From assembly GCA_018826905.1 (NCBI GenBank), contig JAHJYC010000004.1, positions 1 through 62,673 on the forward strand: a stretch of DNA of 62,673 nt, read 5' to 3'. Below, piece by piece: positions 8,548 through 16,710 of this stretch. Position numbers and translations under genes: made by a program. Under the pieces are notes generated by a model. That model saw only the letters and a program-made list of their open reading frames with translations. It was not told where the DNA came from and did not search any database. This stretch comes from Patescibacteria group bacterium. Its GTDB lineage: Bacteria > Patescibacteriota > Minisyncoccia > Phycocordibacterales > Phycocordibacteraceae. Position 1 is the stretch's first letter. Each line of letters starts with the position of its first letter.

Positions 8548-9381
8548 TTATTTATGAGAGCAAAGAACATTAATTTCGGCAACAACAGCACCAATACGCT
8601 CCGGTGTCATACCAATTTCTCTTAATACACTTCTGTTTTCGCGTACTTGCTCGCAAGTAACAATACTCCTATCAATAAGTAGCTTTTTCTCAGCCTTCTT
8701 TAGTAGGGTGAGAGAAGTTACAGGATACAAACCATTTGCAATGATTCGGTCATACAAGTTGCCTTCATGAGGATAGCTCCATCCAAGTAATTTCATACCT
8801 GAACAGTTTGCATATTCAATTGCCTGCCGCGTAAACTTAGTATTCGTAATAAGAAAACCAGTATCAACAGGGCATACTGAACCAATGGAAGGATCACATT
8901 GCCAAATATCATCAAAACGTGCTTTTACATACAAAGCCACTTTCACATCAGTTTTGTACCCAGGATTGTTGTGGTATTTAAGTTCAGCTGCGAGGTGCTC
9001 TCCTTCTCTTTTTGCGTATACATCAACCTCGTGCGACACACATTTGCCCGGGATAATCCTTCTTCCCTCTACTTCCCACCCTTCCTTCTTAAAAATCTCT
9101 GCCACGAAATCTTCAAACGGGTGTCCTGTGGGGCCAAGCTCAAATAACGCTCTACGCAAGCTATAACGCGCTGCAGAAGGACGGCTATCATGTCGTAGCA
9201 TCTGGAATGCTCTGCGATATATTTCAGTACTCTCCGCCATCGGGCTTATAGAGTCTTCAATAGTACTTCTAATCCGTGACGCTATTGATTCAGTGGCGCC
9301 TGCGCGTATGAGAGAGTTCTCAAGTTTACTTCCGTCAAATATCTCAACGGTGCCATCTGCTTTAACTATTTCTGTTGCCAT
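8548..9381 (-). CDS. ATP-cone domain fused to an Mrr-like restriction endonuclease domain
   Basis: 277 residues. Residues 1-85 (EIVKADGTVEIFDGSKLENS then the helical part) match the ATP-cone, a nucleotide-sensing domain best known from ribonucleotide reductases and NrdR. Residues about 90-190 form an Mrr-like PD-(D/E)XK fold: HPFEDFVAEIFKKEGWEV, HEVDVYA, and AELKYH carrying E-x-K. The C-terminal 60 residues look helix-hairpin-helix-like. It may cut DNA under nucleotide control. It starts immediately after the mnmA stop and ends 1 nt before the Cas4-like start, so all are probably co-transcribed. Confidence 0.75.
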   Translation of the reverse strand: MATEIVKADGTVEIFDGSKLENSLIRAGATESIASRIRSTIEDSISPMAESTEIYRRAFQMLRHDSRPSAARYSLRRALFELGPTGHPFEDFVAEIFKKEGWEVEGRRIIPGKCVSHEVDVYAKREGEHLAAELKYHNNPGYKTDVKVALYVKARFDDIWQCDPSIGSVCPVDTGFLITNTKFTRQAIEYANCSGMKLLGWSYPHEGNLYDRIIANGLYPVTSLTLLKKAEKKLLIDRSIVTCEQVRENRSVLREIGMTPERIGAVVAEINVLCSHK

Positions 9382-10413
9382 TTACCGTATGATACCACCT
9401 CCTATACAACAGTCTCCATCGTATAACACAAGCGATTGACCTTCGGTAAGAGGTTCAGTTGCTAGTTCTGTTGGCGTGAAGGTGCGGGTGTCTTGCGTAA
9501 AAGTTCCAGAGAGCACGGGTCCGTGGTATCTAAACTGTGCCTGTATTGGACCAGTAGGGACTTCTTTAAAATAGTTTACTTCGTCTAGGACAACAGCACT
9601 TGTGCTAGTTGAGCTTCTTTCGCGGCCAACTATAAGTACATTATCTTTTAGCTTCTTCTGAAGCACATACCATGGCCCAGGAGGAGCATTCTTGAGGTGG
9701 ATCCGTGAGCCAAGAGTATGAAGTAGTGTTCCTGAGTGCTGGCCAACAACAATACCCTCAGAGGTAGTAGCTATCCCCTCAGCCTCCCCAAACTGAGAGC
9801 GTAAAAAATCTTCCATGCTGATGCTGCCCAAGAAGCAGACACCTTGGCTATCCTTCTTTTGTGCGTTCGGTAACTGAAACTTGTGAGCAAGTGTACGTGT
9901 CTCTGTCTTTTTTAAGTTTCCAAGAGGAAAAAGAGTTTTTTGAAGCACTTCTCTAGGTACTGCCCAAAGAAAGTAACTCTGGTCCTTCTCTCTATCTAGT
10001 CCTCTATACAGGACTCCATCTATGGTTCTTGCGTAATGCCCTGTTGCTATGTATTCAGCCCCTTTCTCAAAAGCAAATTGTGCAAACGCTTTAAACTTAA
10101 CTTCTCTGTTGCACATTATGTCTGGGTTTGGTGTCCTCCCAGCTCCATATTCGCGCACCATGTAGTCTATAACTCCTTCCTTGTACTCAACTGCTGCATC
10201 AAAGGTTAGAAAGGGTATATGAAGTCTCGCAGCAACGCGCATAGCGTCTCTTCTGTCAGTTGCCCAGGTACATGGCATCCCTGGCGGATACCACCCTTTT
10301 ATAAAGACTCCTGTTACCTGAGCCCCTCGCTCTTTAAGCAATGCTGCAGTTACTGCAGAATCAACTCCCCCAGACAGCCCTACGAATACTTTCTTTCCCT
10401 GTACGTCTTGCAT
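9382..10413 (-). CDS. mnmA: tRNA-specific 2-thiouridylase
   Basis: Makes 2-thiouridine at the wobble position of tRNAs for Lys, Glu and Gln. 343 residues, near the family norm. The PP-loop SGGVDS is at residues 14-19. The two catalytic cysteines are present in PNPDIMCNREVKF and in DSQGVCFLG, with TGHYAR between them. A TATACC box ends 7 nt before ATG 10413, so it probably heads a leaderless transcript that also carries the ATP-cone/Mrr, Cas4-like and ung genes. Confidence 0.96.
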   Translation of the reverse strand: MQDVQGKKVFVGLSGGVDSAVTAALLKERGAQVTGVFIKGWYPPGMPCTWATDRRDAMRVAARLHIPFLTFDAAVEYKEGVIDYMVREYGAGRTPNPDIMCNREVKFKAFAQFAFEKGAEYIATGHYARTIDGVLYRGLDREKDQSYFLWAVPREVLQKTLFPLGNLKKTETRTLAHKFQLPNAQKKDSQGVCFLGSISMEDFLRSQFGEAEGIATTSEGIVVGQHSGTLLHTLGSRIHLKNAPPGPWYVLQKKLKDNVLIVGRERSSTSTSAVVLDEVNYFKEVPTGPIQAQFRYHGPVLSGTFTQDTRTFTPTELATEPLTEGQSLVLYDGDCCIGGGIIR

Positions 10414-10420
10414 TAGGGAC

Positions 10421-10426
10421 GGTATA
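10421..10426 (-). promoter_or_regulatory. -10 box of the mnmA operon (leaderless)
   Basis: Reverse-strand TATACC ends 7 nt before ATG 10413. A TTGAGA lies too close upstream to serve as its -35. Confidence 0.5.
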
Positions 10427-10443
10427 CCACAGTTTGTCTCAAT

Positions 10444-11835
10444 TTAGGTAGGGAGATTCGAAGGCGCAGCATTAGAAGTAGACTGTATGCGCGGAAGCGA
10501 AGGTGTTGTAACAGAACTTGAAGGAATGTGGAATAACGAAGCAAGCTCCTCAATGCTCATAGTGTTCCACTTACCTGTATATGGAGGATGGAAGAATGCG
10601 CGCATACGATAGAACTCAAGAACGGTGTGCATGGCATGCGCGAGATGGTGTCCCCCAAAGTCCTCCCATGGGTAATCGTTAAAGTGCTCAGACCAACGAC
10701 TTCCTGGCTTCAGTCCGTTGTATTGCTCTGAAGTAAAAGGCTTAAACAAGTTACTCATCAGAGAACCCATGCTCTTGTGGTATGAGTCTCCTGGCGCGAG
10801 ATAGATAGCTCTAATACCAACGTCATACGCTAGTTTTCCGATGTTTCTTTCTATGGCCTTAATCTTGTCTTTCTGTCCTTCAGTTGGGTTTGGGAATCCG
10901 TTCGTTGTTTGTAGATTCCCCATTGCATCTACGTACTTGTTTTGAATAACAAGCTCTTGCCTGATACGTTCTATTTCTTCTTTTCCTTCATCTTTCCAAT
11001 CATAATTCTTGCCACTCGCATTTTTCCTGCCTTCATACTTTTCTGCTTTTGAAGCACGAACAATTAATTGAACCCATGCCTGCTCTTTCGGACCAAGGGA
11101 ACCAAGTGTTTCTAGAAGTTGCGCAAGCGGGTCAACAGTCTCTTCTGGTTTCTGCACCATATCAAGACCAAAGTCTGTGTATGTTTTTATTGGATATGCA
11201 TCAATAGTTGTCTTCAAGAACTCAAAAGCTGTCATCTTGTATGGGGCATGCGTTGGGTCAGTGAGTCTGCTGTAATCACTTGCCTCAATAACTTCAATAC
11301 CCGGATACTGTGCGTACAAAAATGTTTCAATAGGACGCCTAAATGTCTCTCTCGTCCAAATATACATATGTACCTTTCCTCCGAGAGATACCAACTCAAG
11401 TGAGTACCAGGGACGAGACCTTCCTAAAACATATCGCTTGTACCAAGTAGCTTCTCCTGATGCGAGGTGGAGGTTCGCCAGGATAGTCTCCATGGCAAGA
11501 GGAGGTTTTCTGGTATCTCTTGGGAGTTTTAGTTCCAAAAGAACGGTGTCTTGGGTTGCTATGTACTCAACTCTTCGTGCTTGTATAAAGCGGATGAGAG
11601 CAAATCTTCCGAGTAACAGTGGGATCCAAAGCGGGGAGAGGAAAAGAAGAAATTCAAAGTTAACAAGTGTTTGTTGAGGAGCTATAAGAAAGAATGCAAT
11701 AAGTTCAGCGGCGCCTGCAATAAAGAGTGCGTTTCCAGGCATTGAGAACCCACCGCCCTGGTGTGCGTTGCCTAACCACCCGTCAATTATATGAAGAAAA
11801 GGAAGCCCCCCTCCGTGACCGCCGCCAGATGACAT
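10444..11835 (-). CDS. Membrane-anchored DUF8128-like protein related to the N-terminus of the conjugation-type ATPase at 49919-52654
   Basis: 463 residues from ATG 11835 (MSSGGGHGGGLPFLH); a TATACT box ends 6 nt upstream and the longer frame reads through a terminator. A Gly-rich head is followed by two hydrophobic stretches near residues 40-85. The soluble part holds segments such as WYSLELVSLGGKVHMYIWT and DFGLDMVQKPEETVDPLAQL. These align by eye with YFTIELAVPVDASHLMFYAA and DFDYDPLNSILNAF in the 911-residue ATPase gene of this window, so the two share a domain. DUF8128 is my recollection of the family name. Likely a partner in a type IV secretion-like or DNA transfer machine; the exact function is unknown. 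Confidence 0.55.
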   Translation of the reverse strand: MSSGGGHGGGLPFLHIIDGWLGNAHQGGGFSMPGNALFIAGAAELIAFFLIAPQQTLVNFEFLLFLSPLWIPLLLGRFALIRFIQARRVEYIATQDTVLLELKLPRDTRKPPLAMETILANLHLASGEATWYKRYVLGRSRPWYSLELVSLGGKVHMYIWTRETFRRPIETFLYAQYPGIEVIEASDYSRLTDPTHAPYKMTAFEFLKTTIDAYPIKTYTDFGLDMVQKPEETVDPLAQLLETLGSLGPKEQAWVQLIVRASKAEKYEGRKNASGKNYDWKDEGKEEIERIRQELVIQNKYVDAMGNLQTTNGFPNPTEGQKDKIKAIERNIGKLAYDVGIRAIYLAPGDSYHKSMGSLMSNLFKPFTSEQYNGLKPGSRWSEHFNDYPWEDFGGHHLAHAMHTVLEFYRMRAFFHPPYTGKWNTMSIEELASLFHIPSSSVTTPSLPRIQSTSNAAPSNLPT

Positions 11836-11841
11836 ACGTGA

Positions 11842-11847
11842 AGTATA
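11842..11847 (-). promoter_or_regulatory. -10 box of the DUF8128-like gene (leaderless)
   Basis: Reverse-strand TATACT ends 6 nt before ATG 11835, immediately after the terminator at 11856-11890. Confidence 0.6.
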
Positions 11848-11855
11848 GCAACAAA

Positions 11856-11890
11856 ACATAAACGCCCCGCGTGCTGCGGGGCGTTTATGT
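11856..11890 (-). terminator. Terminator of the sigma-4/HARE-HTH gene
   Basis: A perfect 15-bp stem, ACATAAACGCCCCGC, with a 5-nt loop. On the reverse strand it is followed by TTTGTTG. It lies 12 nt beyond the stop codon of the gene ending at 11903. Confidence 0.8.
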
Positions 11891-11902
11891 GTGTATCTTT
11901 GC

Positions 11903-12976
11903 TTACGCAATTGTATACGTACCGTCCTTTTGTCTCTTGAAGTAGCGTGTGTCGCCTAAGTTAACGAGGATGGTGTTATCTTTAACGTATCTAACCTTCT
12001 TTACCTCAGCAATAATCTCATCTCGTCCAAGAGGTTTCTTTGTCAGTACGTTACGGATTACATCTCTAACGACTCCCGGCTTGTATCCCCACTCAGCAAG
12101 CGCATACAGTCCTCGTCCTACGAGTACGAAGCGTGAATCTTTAATAAGTTCATTGTGCGTAGTAGCAACGTGTGCTTTCTTTGAGAAAACTTCAACAATA
12201 GACTTAGCAACATCAGCAAAGTGCATAGGTTCACCCTTTTGCTTGATAACTAGGTACGCGTAATCACGGATTCCCTTTGTTCGTATAGCAGGAGCGTGTG
12301 AACGTCCCCATTCTGAAAGAGGATTCTTGGAGATAGTCTTTGAAATAGTTAGCCATCGCTTTAGTACTTCTTCGTCTCTATATGCTGAGTTCACTTCCTT
12401 AAGTTCCTCCAAAAACTTGTTTATGATCTCACCTTCTGAAAGTACCTCTGCATCATCCAAGCCTTCGTATAGCTTTGAAAGTGCTGTGTGCACTGCGTCA
12501 GCTGTCTTATGATCTACGTGCCAACGAGCGTAGAAGTCATCGGTCTCTCGCTCACGGAAGAATGAACTTCCAACGACAAGAAGGAAACGAAAACGATTCT
12601 TTGCCTTTTCATCTCCACCAAGTCCTGCAAGGAGAACATCTTCAGGAACAATACCTCCAAGAGATTGGATGTATTCAGAAAGTTCTGAAAAAGCATCCTG
12701 GGAATCCTTAAAGCCCTTACTGTTTCGTATGGCCTCAATCCCGGCTGCTTCAATCTGACGGACACGCTCACGAGTAATACTCCAGCGCTCGCCAATCGCT
12801 TCAAGAGTGTCTCTTCGGCTTGCTGTGCCGAGTCCGAAGCGGAATATAAGCACCTCACGCGCTCGCTCAGGAACTTCTGCAAGAAGCTTCTTAACGAGTG
12901 CTGTAGTATCAAAAGAAACCTTTGATGAAGATGATTTCTTCGCTGCTTTTGGGGTCTTTGCTGCTGATTTCGCCAT
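11903..12976 (-). CDS. Sigma-70 region 4 plus HARE-HTH protein (transcription factor-like)
   Basis: 357 residues from ATG 12976 (MAKSAAKTPKAAKK), preceded by TTGACT-17-TATAAG. After a Lys/Ala/Ser-rich tail, residues about 30-90 read like sigma region 4: RAREVLIFRFGLG, then TLEAIGERWSITRERVRQIEAAG, the -35-binding helix-turn-helix of RpoD. Residues about 230-310 (GEPMHFADVAKSIVEVFSKK, then RFVLVGRGLYALAEWGY) match the HARE-HTH domain also found in RNA polymerase delta. No region 2 is present, so it cannot melt promoters like a sigma factor. It may be an RNA-polymerase-associated regulator, perhaps for leuS or translation genes. Function not established. Confidence 0.7.
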   Translation of the reverse strand: MAKSAAKTPKAAKKSSSSKVSFDTTALVKKLLAEVPERAREVLIFRFGLGTASRRDTLEAIGERWSITRERVRQIEAAGIEAIRNSKGFKDSQDAFSELSEYIQSLGGIVPEDVLLAGLGGDEKAKNRFRFLLVVGSSFFRERETDDFYARWHVDHKTADAVHTALSKLYEGLDDAEVLSEGEIINKFLEELKEVNSAYRDEEVLKRWLTISKTISKNPLSEWGRSHAPAIRTKGIRDYAYLVIKQKGEPMHFADVAKSIVEVFSKKAHVATTHNELIKDSRFVLVGRGLYALAEWGYKPGVVRDVIRNVLTKKPLGRDEIIAEVKKVRYVKDNTILVNLGDTRYFKRQKDGTYTIA

Positions 12977-12991
12977 AAATAATGTGTTATT

Positions 12992-13020
12992 CTTATACCA
13001 GATTGAGCTTTTAAAGTCAA
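12992..13020 (-). promoter_or_regulatory. Promoter of the sigma-4/HARE-HTH gene
   Basis: Reverse-strand TTGACT (13020-13015), a 17-nt spacer, and TATAAG (12997-12992), with 15 nt to ATG 12976. The -35 overlaps the leuS stop codon. This is one of the best promoter matches in the window. Confidence 0.65.
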
Positions 13021-15401
13021 TTTTTATTGATAACAAAGTTCAAAATACGGCCTGGAACATAGATTTTACGAATCACTTGCTCTTCATGAAGTAGTGTGGC
13101 GAGACTTGGAATTGTCTCAGCTCCCTTTTCTACCACATCCTGCGTGGCGTCAACTGGCACAGTGATTTCCCCTCTCTTTTTCCCATTTACTTGGACAATA
13201 ATAGTCATTTCTGTTTCCTCTACCCCGTCAGGATAATGAGGGAACGATTCCAGGTGGATACTGCTTGTGCCTCCCACTGTCTTCCATAGGTGTTCTGCAA
13301 GGTGTGGAGCGAATGGGGCAAGAAATAGAAGCAAATCTTTATAAGCGGCCTTTGAGAGCTTTTCATACCCATCCATATCACGCACAAGAACCATGAGGGA
13401 TGAGATTGCTGTGTTGAATTTAAAGCGTTCAGTATCTGTAGCTACTTTTGTAGATGCTTGAGAAAGACTTTTCCTTAATGCAGCATCGGGCTCTTCGTCT
13501 ACGAGTCTTCCAGAAAGCCACACAATTCTGTCCAAGAAACGACGCATAGAAACGACACCGTCAAGACTCCAAGGATAATTACCTGGTTCGTTATAGGGAC
13601 CAATGAACGCAAGATACATACGTACTGCATCTGCGCCAAACTTTTGGACAAACTCATCTGGATTAACTACGTTTCCTTTTGACTTTGACATCTTTTGTCC
13701 GTCAGGACCCATGATGAGTCCCCTGTTCATTCGTTCGTTAAATGGTTCAGGTGTTGGAACGAGTGCTAAGTCGTACAAAGCCTTATGGAAGAAACGTGCA
13801 TACAGCAGATGCATAGTTGTGTGCTCGCTACCTCCAGAGTATCTATCAACTGGGAGCCATTTCTTCATGAGTGCTTGGTCAGAAAAGTCGTGCACGTCTT
13901 CCGGATCAAGGTATCTTAAGAAGTACCAAGAAGAATCAACAAAGGTGTCCAAGGTATCGTACTCAGGAGTCCACCCCTCTCCAAAGAGAGTAGTAACTCT
14001 CTCCTTCAATTCTTTTGAGGTTGCTAAAGGAGATTTCCCAGAGAGTGTAAAGTCCACGTCCTCTGGAAGAAGCCATGGCAAGTGTTCACTCGGAACTATA
14101 TGTGGAGTGCCTTCAGGGTCATACACGACCGGAATAGGACAACCCCAATAGCGCTGACGAGAAACAAGCCAGTCACGGATACGATAGTTTGTAGTAAGTT
14201 CGCCCTCTACAAACTTAACAATTGCTTCTTTGGCCTCTTCGCTAGACATTCCAGAAAACTCTCCAGAATCTTGAAGCACTCCTGAACCGGTATAAGGAAC
14301 GGGAGCTTCCGTTACTAGTACTTGCTTCACTGGAAGTGAGAACTTCTGTGCAAATACATAGTCACGCTCGTCATGAGCAGGCACCGCCATAACTGCTCCA
14401 GTTCCATAGCTTGCAAGAACATAATCTGCAATAAATACGGGAATCAATTCTTTTGTTGCAGGATTAATAACGTCAATGCCTTCAAGAAGTACTCCCGTCT
14501 TCTCCTTGTTTTCAAGTCGCTCTCGCTCTGTCTTCTTCTTAACTTGTGAGACATAGTTCTCAATATCTTCTTTGTTTTTTGTGCGCGAAAGAAGTTCGCC
14601 TACCAATGGATGCTCAGGAGCAAGAACTACATACGTTGAGCCAAATAGGGTGTCAGGACGTGTGGTAAATACTGAAATCGCTACTTCGGTATCCTTAACC
14701 GGGAAAGAAAGCTTTGCCCCCTTTGACTCTCCTATCCATGCGCGTTGAGCGTCTTTAATTTCCTCTTTCCAAGGTAATGCATCAAGATCCTCCAGAAGTC
14801 TCTTTGCATATTTTGTTATAGTAAAGAACCACTGTGTAAGAGTTTTCTCTTCAACTTCAGTACCACAGCGCTCGCATTTTCCGTCAGTCACTTGCTCGTT
14901 CGCTAGAACTGTCTGGTCTTTTGGACACCACTTAACTGCAGCATTTCTTCTCTCTGCAAGTCCGTGTTCGTATAGCTTTGAAAAGAGCCACTGAGTCCAG
15001 CGGTAATATTCTGGATCTGAAGAGACCACTTCCTTAGACCAGTCTACCGAAGTTCCCATGCTTTTTACTTGGGCACGCATACGATCCATGTTTGCGTACG
15101 TCCATTCTCTAGGGTTAACTCCGTGTTTTATCGCTGCGTTTTCAGCAGGAAGTCCGAAGGAATCAAATCCCATAGGAAACAGAACATTCTTCCCTTGCAT
15201 GCGTTTAAATCGCGCAAAGATATCTGTTAGCGCAAATGCATACCAGTGTCCTATGTGTAAATCTCCGGAAGGATACGGAAATTCAAAAAGCAGATAATAG
15301 GGATCTTTCTTAGTTTCAGACAGATCAGTGGTGTATATACCACTTTCTTCCCAATACTTTTGAGTCTCCTTTTCTATCTTCTGATGGTCAAACTTCTCCA
15401 T
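13017..15401 (-). CDS. leuS: Leucyl-tRNA synthetase
   Basis: Class I synthetase that charges tRNA-Leu. 794 residues, slightly short of the common 820-870. Class I signatures are present: DLHIGHWYAF near residue 48 (HIGH) and KMSKSKGNVV near residue 567 (KMSKS). The CP1 editing insertion is present, with TTRPDTLFG and GTGAVMAVPAHDERD. A zinc-like set WCPKDQTVLANEQV plus CERCG is kept. It starts 3 nt after the DUF5671 gene, so the two are probably one operon, and it ends at the promoter of the sigma-4/HARE gene. Confidence 0.97.
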   Translation of the reverse strand: MEKFDHQKIEKETQKYWEESGIYTTDLSETKKDPYYLLFEFPYPSGDLHIGHWYAFALTDIFARFKRMQGKNVLFPMGFDSFGLPAENAAIKHGVNPREWTYANMDRMRAQVKSMGTSVDWSKEVVSSDPEYYRWTQWLFSKLYEHGLAERRNAAVKWCPKDQTVLANEQVTDGKCERCGTEVEEKTLTQWFFTITKYAKRLLEDLDALPWKEEIKDAQRAWIGESKGAKLSFPVKDTEVAISVFTTRPDTLFGSTYVVLAPEHPLVGELLSRTKNKEDIENYVSQVKKKTERERLENKEKTGVLLEGIDVINPATKELIPVFIADYVLASYGTGAVMAVPAHDERDYVFAQKFSLPVKQVLVTEAPVPYTGSGVLQDSGEFSGMSSEEAKEAIVKFVEGELTTNYRIRDWLVSRQRYWGCPIPVVYDPEGTPHIVPSEHLPWLLPEDVDFTLSGKSPLATSKELKERVTTLFGEGWTPEYDTLDTFVDSSWYFLRYLDPEDVHDFSDQALMKKWLPVDRYSGGSEHTTMHLLYARFFHKALYDLALVPTPEPFNERMNRGLIMGPDGQKMSKSKGNVVNPDEFVQKFGADAVRMYLAFIGPYNEPGNYPWSLDGVVSMRRFLDRIVWLSGRLVDEEPDAALRKSLSQASTKVATDTERFKFNTAISSLMVLVRDMDGYEKLSKAAYKDLLLFLAPFAPHLAEHLWKTVGGTSSIHLESFPHYPDGVEETEMTIIVQVNGKKRGEITVPVDATQDVVEKGAETIPSLATLLHEEQVIRKIYVPGRILNFVINKN

Positions 15402-15404
15402 ACA

Positions 15405-16349
15405 CTAACGAACTTTTAAATCAAAAGGAGGGTATTTATCTGGATCTATCGTGCGCGCAAAACATACTTCACCTATTCCGTGCGTCCAGTTCTCGTCAAT
15501 GCCCCCGTACACGCTGTCCCGTGTTGGGTATGCTCCTGTCCCCTTAGTGTCTTGAGTCTCTCTGTTGAAAGTTGCGCAGAGCGTGAATGAGAGATCGCTA
15601 GTCTGCTCATATGCGTATTCTCCACCTGACTGAGGGTCAACAGGAACGGAGAATCCCGATAGTGGATCATTCAACTGCTGTAGAGAGTTTGGAAGCTCTT
15701 CCTTCTGCTGGTAGTACGTAGTTATTTGGTACTGAATAGTCTGAAGATCAGATACCTTTTGCTGGTCATAGCGCATCATACGAGCATCTTGAGGAGTGCC
15801 GATGATGAAGAAGCCTGCAAAGACTGCTGCAAAGGTAAGAACAGCCACTGCAATACCCACAAGGTGAGCCTTCTTTATCTCCTTAAGCCAGTACCCCTTA
15901 AAATCAGCTATGAAGTGCAGGAAGATTCCTCCTGCGACAAGAAGAACAATTGCTACTTTTAGTGCAAAGCGGATAGAAATCTCTCCTCCAAGGAAAGTTG
16001 TTAGCAACGTAATGAGATCTATAAGAATCGTTACTGTTGCTATAAAAATAGTGAGCACCAGCGCCCAGCGACGTACCCAGATATTTGCCTTCCCAGGTTC
16101 CTTGGCGATGCTTCCTCTTATAAGACGGAACAGGATAAGAGTCGTAGGGACAAGAACAATAACCGCAGCCATTGCAGCACGAACTGATCCGCCGTACGGA
16201 TCTCCATAGTATGCAAGCGGATCGGGGAACGCTCGGTTTACGTACTCAAATAGAAGCGTGATAAAAGAAATAACACTTCCGTACAATGCAATTACTGCAC
16301 CAGCCCAAAGAAAGAAATCGCGAGGAGAAGTTTTTGAGGGTGTTTCCAT
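15405..16349 (-). CDS. DUF5671-type multi-spanning membrane protein
   Basis: 314 residues. Five hydrophobic helices are visible in residues 10-190, typical of the DUF5671 family common in CPR genomes. The C-terminal 120 residues are soluble and contain a pilin-like layout (DLQTIQYQITTYYQQKEELPNSLQQL, then DPQSGGEYAYE), as in type IV pilin heads and CPR pseudopilin-like proteins. Probably exposed outside the membrane; function unknown. TATAAT ends 7 nt before the ATG, so the mRNA is probably leaderless, and leuS follows after 3 nt. Confidence 0.65.
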   Translation of the reverse strand: METPSKTSPRDFFLWAGAVIALYGSVISFITLLFEYVNRAFPDPLAYYGDPYGGSVRAAMAAVIVLVPTTLILFRLIRGSIAKEPGKANIWVRRWALVLTIFIATVTILIDLITLLTTFLGGEISIRFALKVAIVLLVAGGIFLHFIADFKGYWLKEIKKAHLVGIAVAVLTFAAVFAGFFIIGTPQDARMMRYDQQKVSDLQTIQYQITTYYQQKEELPNSLQQLNDPLSGFSVPVDPQSGGEYAYEQTSDLSFTLCATFNRETQDTKGTGAYPTRDSVYGGIDENWTHGIGEVCFARTIDPDKYPPFDLKVR

Positions 16350-16356
16350 GGTTTGG

Positions 16357-16362
16357 ATTATA
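16357..16362 (-). promoter_or_regulatory. -10 box of the DUF5671-leuS unit (leaderless)
   Basis: A consensus TATAAT on the reverse strand ends 7 nt before ATG 16349. Confidence 0.65.
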
Positions 16363-16375
16363 CCACTCTTTTTAA

Positions 16376-16708
16376 TTATCGTACGATAAAGGAAGTAATT
16401 TCCGATTTGCCTTCTTCAGAGATTGTATAGGTGAAGTCAGCGGTGTAGGCGTTATGCCCGTCTTCGTACTCAACCACTCCAGTACCGCCAGAGGTTTCAA
16501 TCTTTGTTACAAAAAATGTTCCTCCTACTTGTTCCTTTGTTGGAGATAGTTCAGATATAGAAGTCTTTACATACGACTCAATATCCATATAGCGCTCTGT
16601 AACGACAGGAGCAGTGTCTTTGATCTCCTCTTCTTTTGGAGAGTACGTAAAGACAAAAACAGCAATTAATAGAAGTGCTATTCCAAGAAGAATACTAGTT
16701 GTTTTCAT
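16376..16708 (-). CDS. Hypothetical single-span membrane protein
   Basis: 110 residues with one N-terminal hydrophobic helix (residues 5-23, LLGIALLLIAVFVFTY) followed by an acidic soluble domain of about 85 residues. The ending FTYTISEEGKSEITSFIVR has the alternating pattern of a small beta-sheet domain. I do not recognise the family. It starts 2 nt after the ychF stop, so it is probably translated from the same message. Likely a secreted or membrane-tethered protein facing outward. Confidence 0.6.
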   Translation of the reverse strand: MKTTSILLGIALLLIAVFVFTYSPKEEEIKDTAPVVTERYMDIESYVKTSISELSPTKEQVGGTFFVTKIETSGGTGVVEYEDGHNAYTADFTYTISEEGKSEITSFIVR

Positions 16709-16710
16709 AA

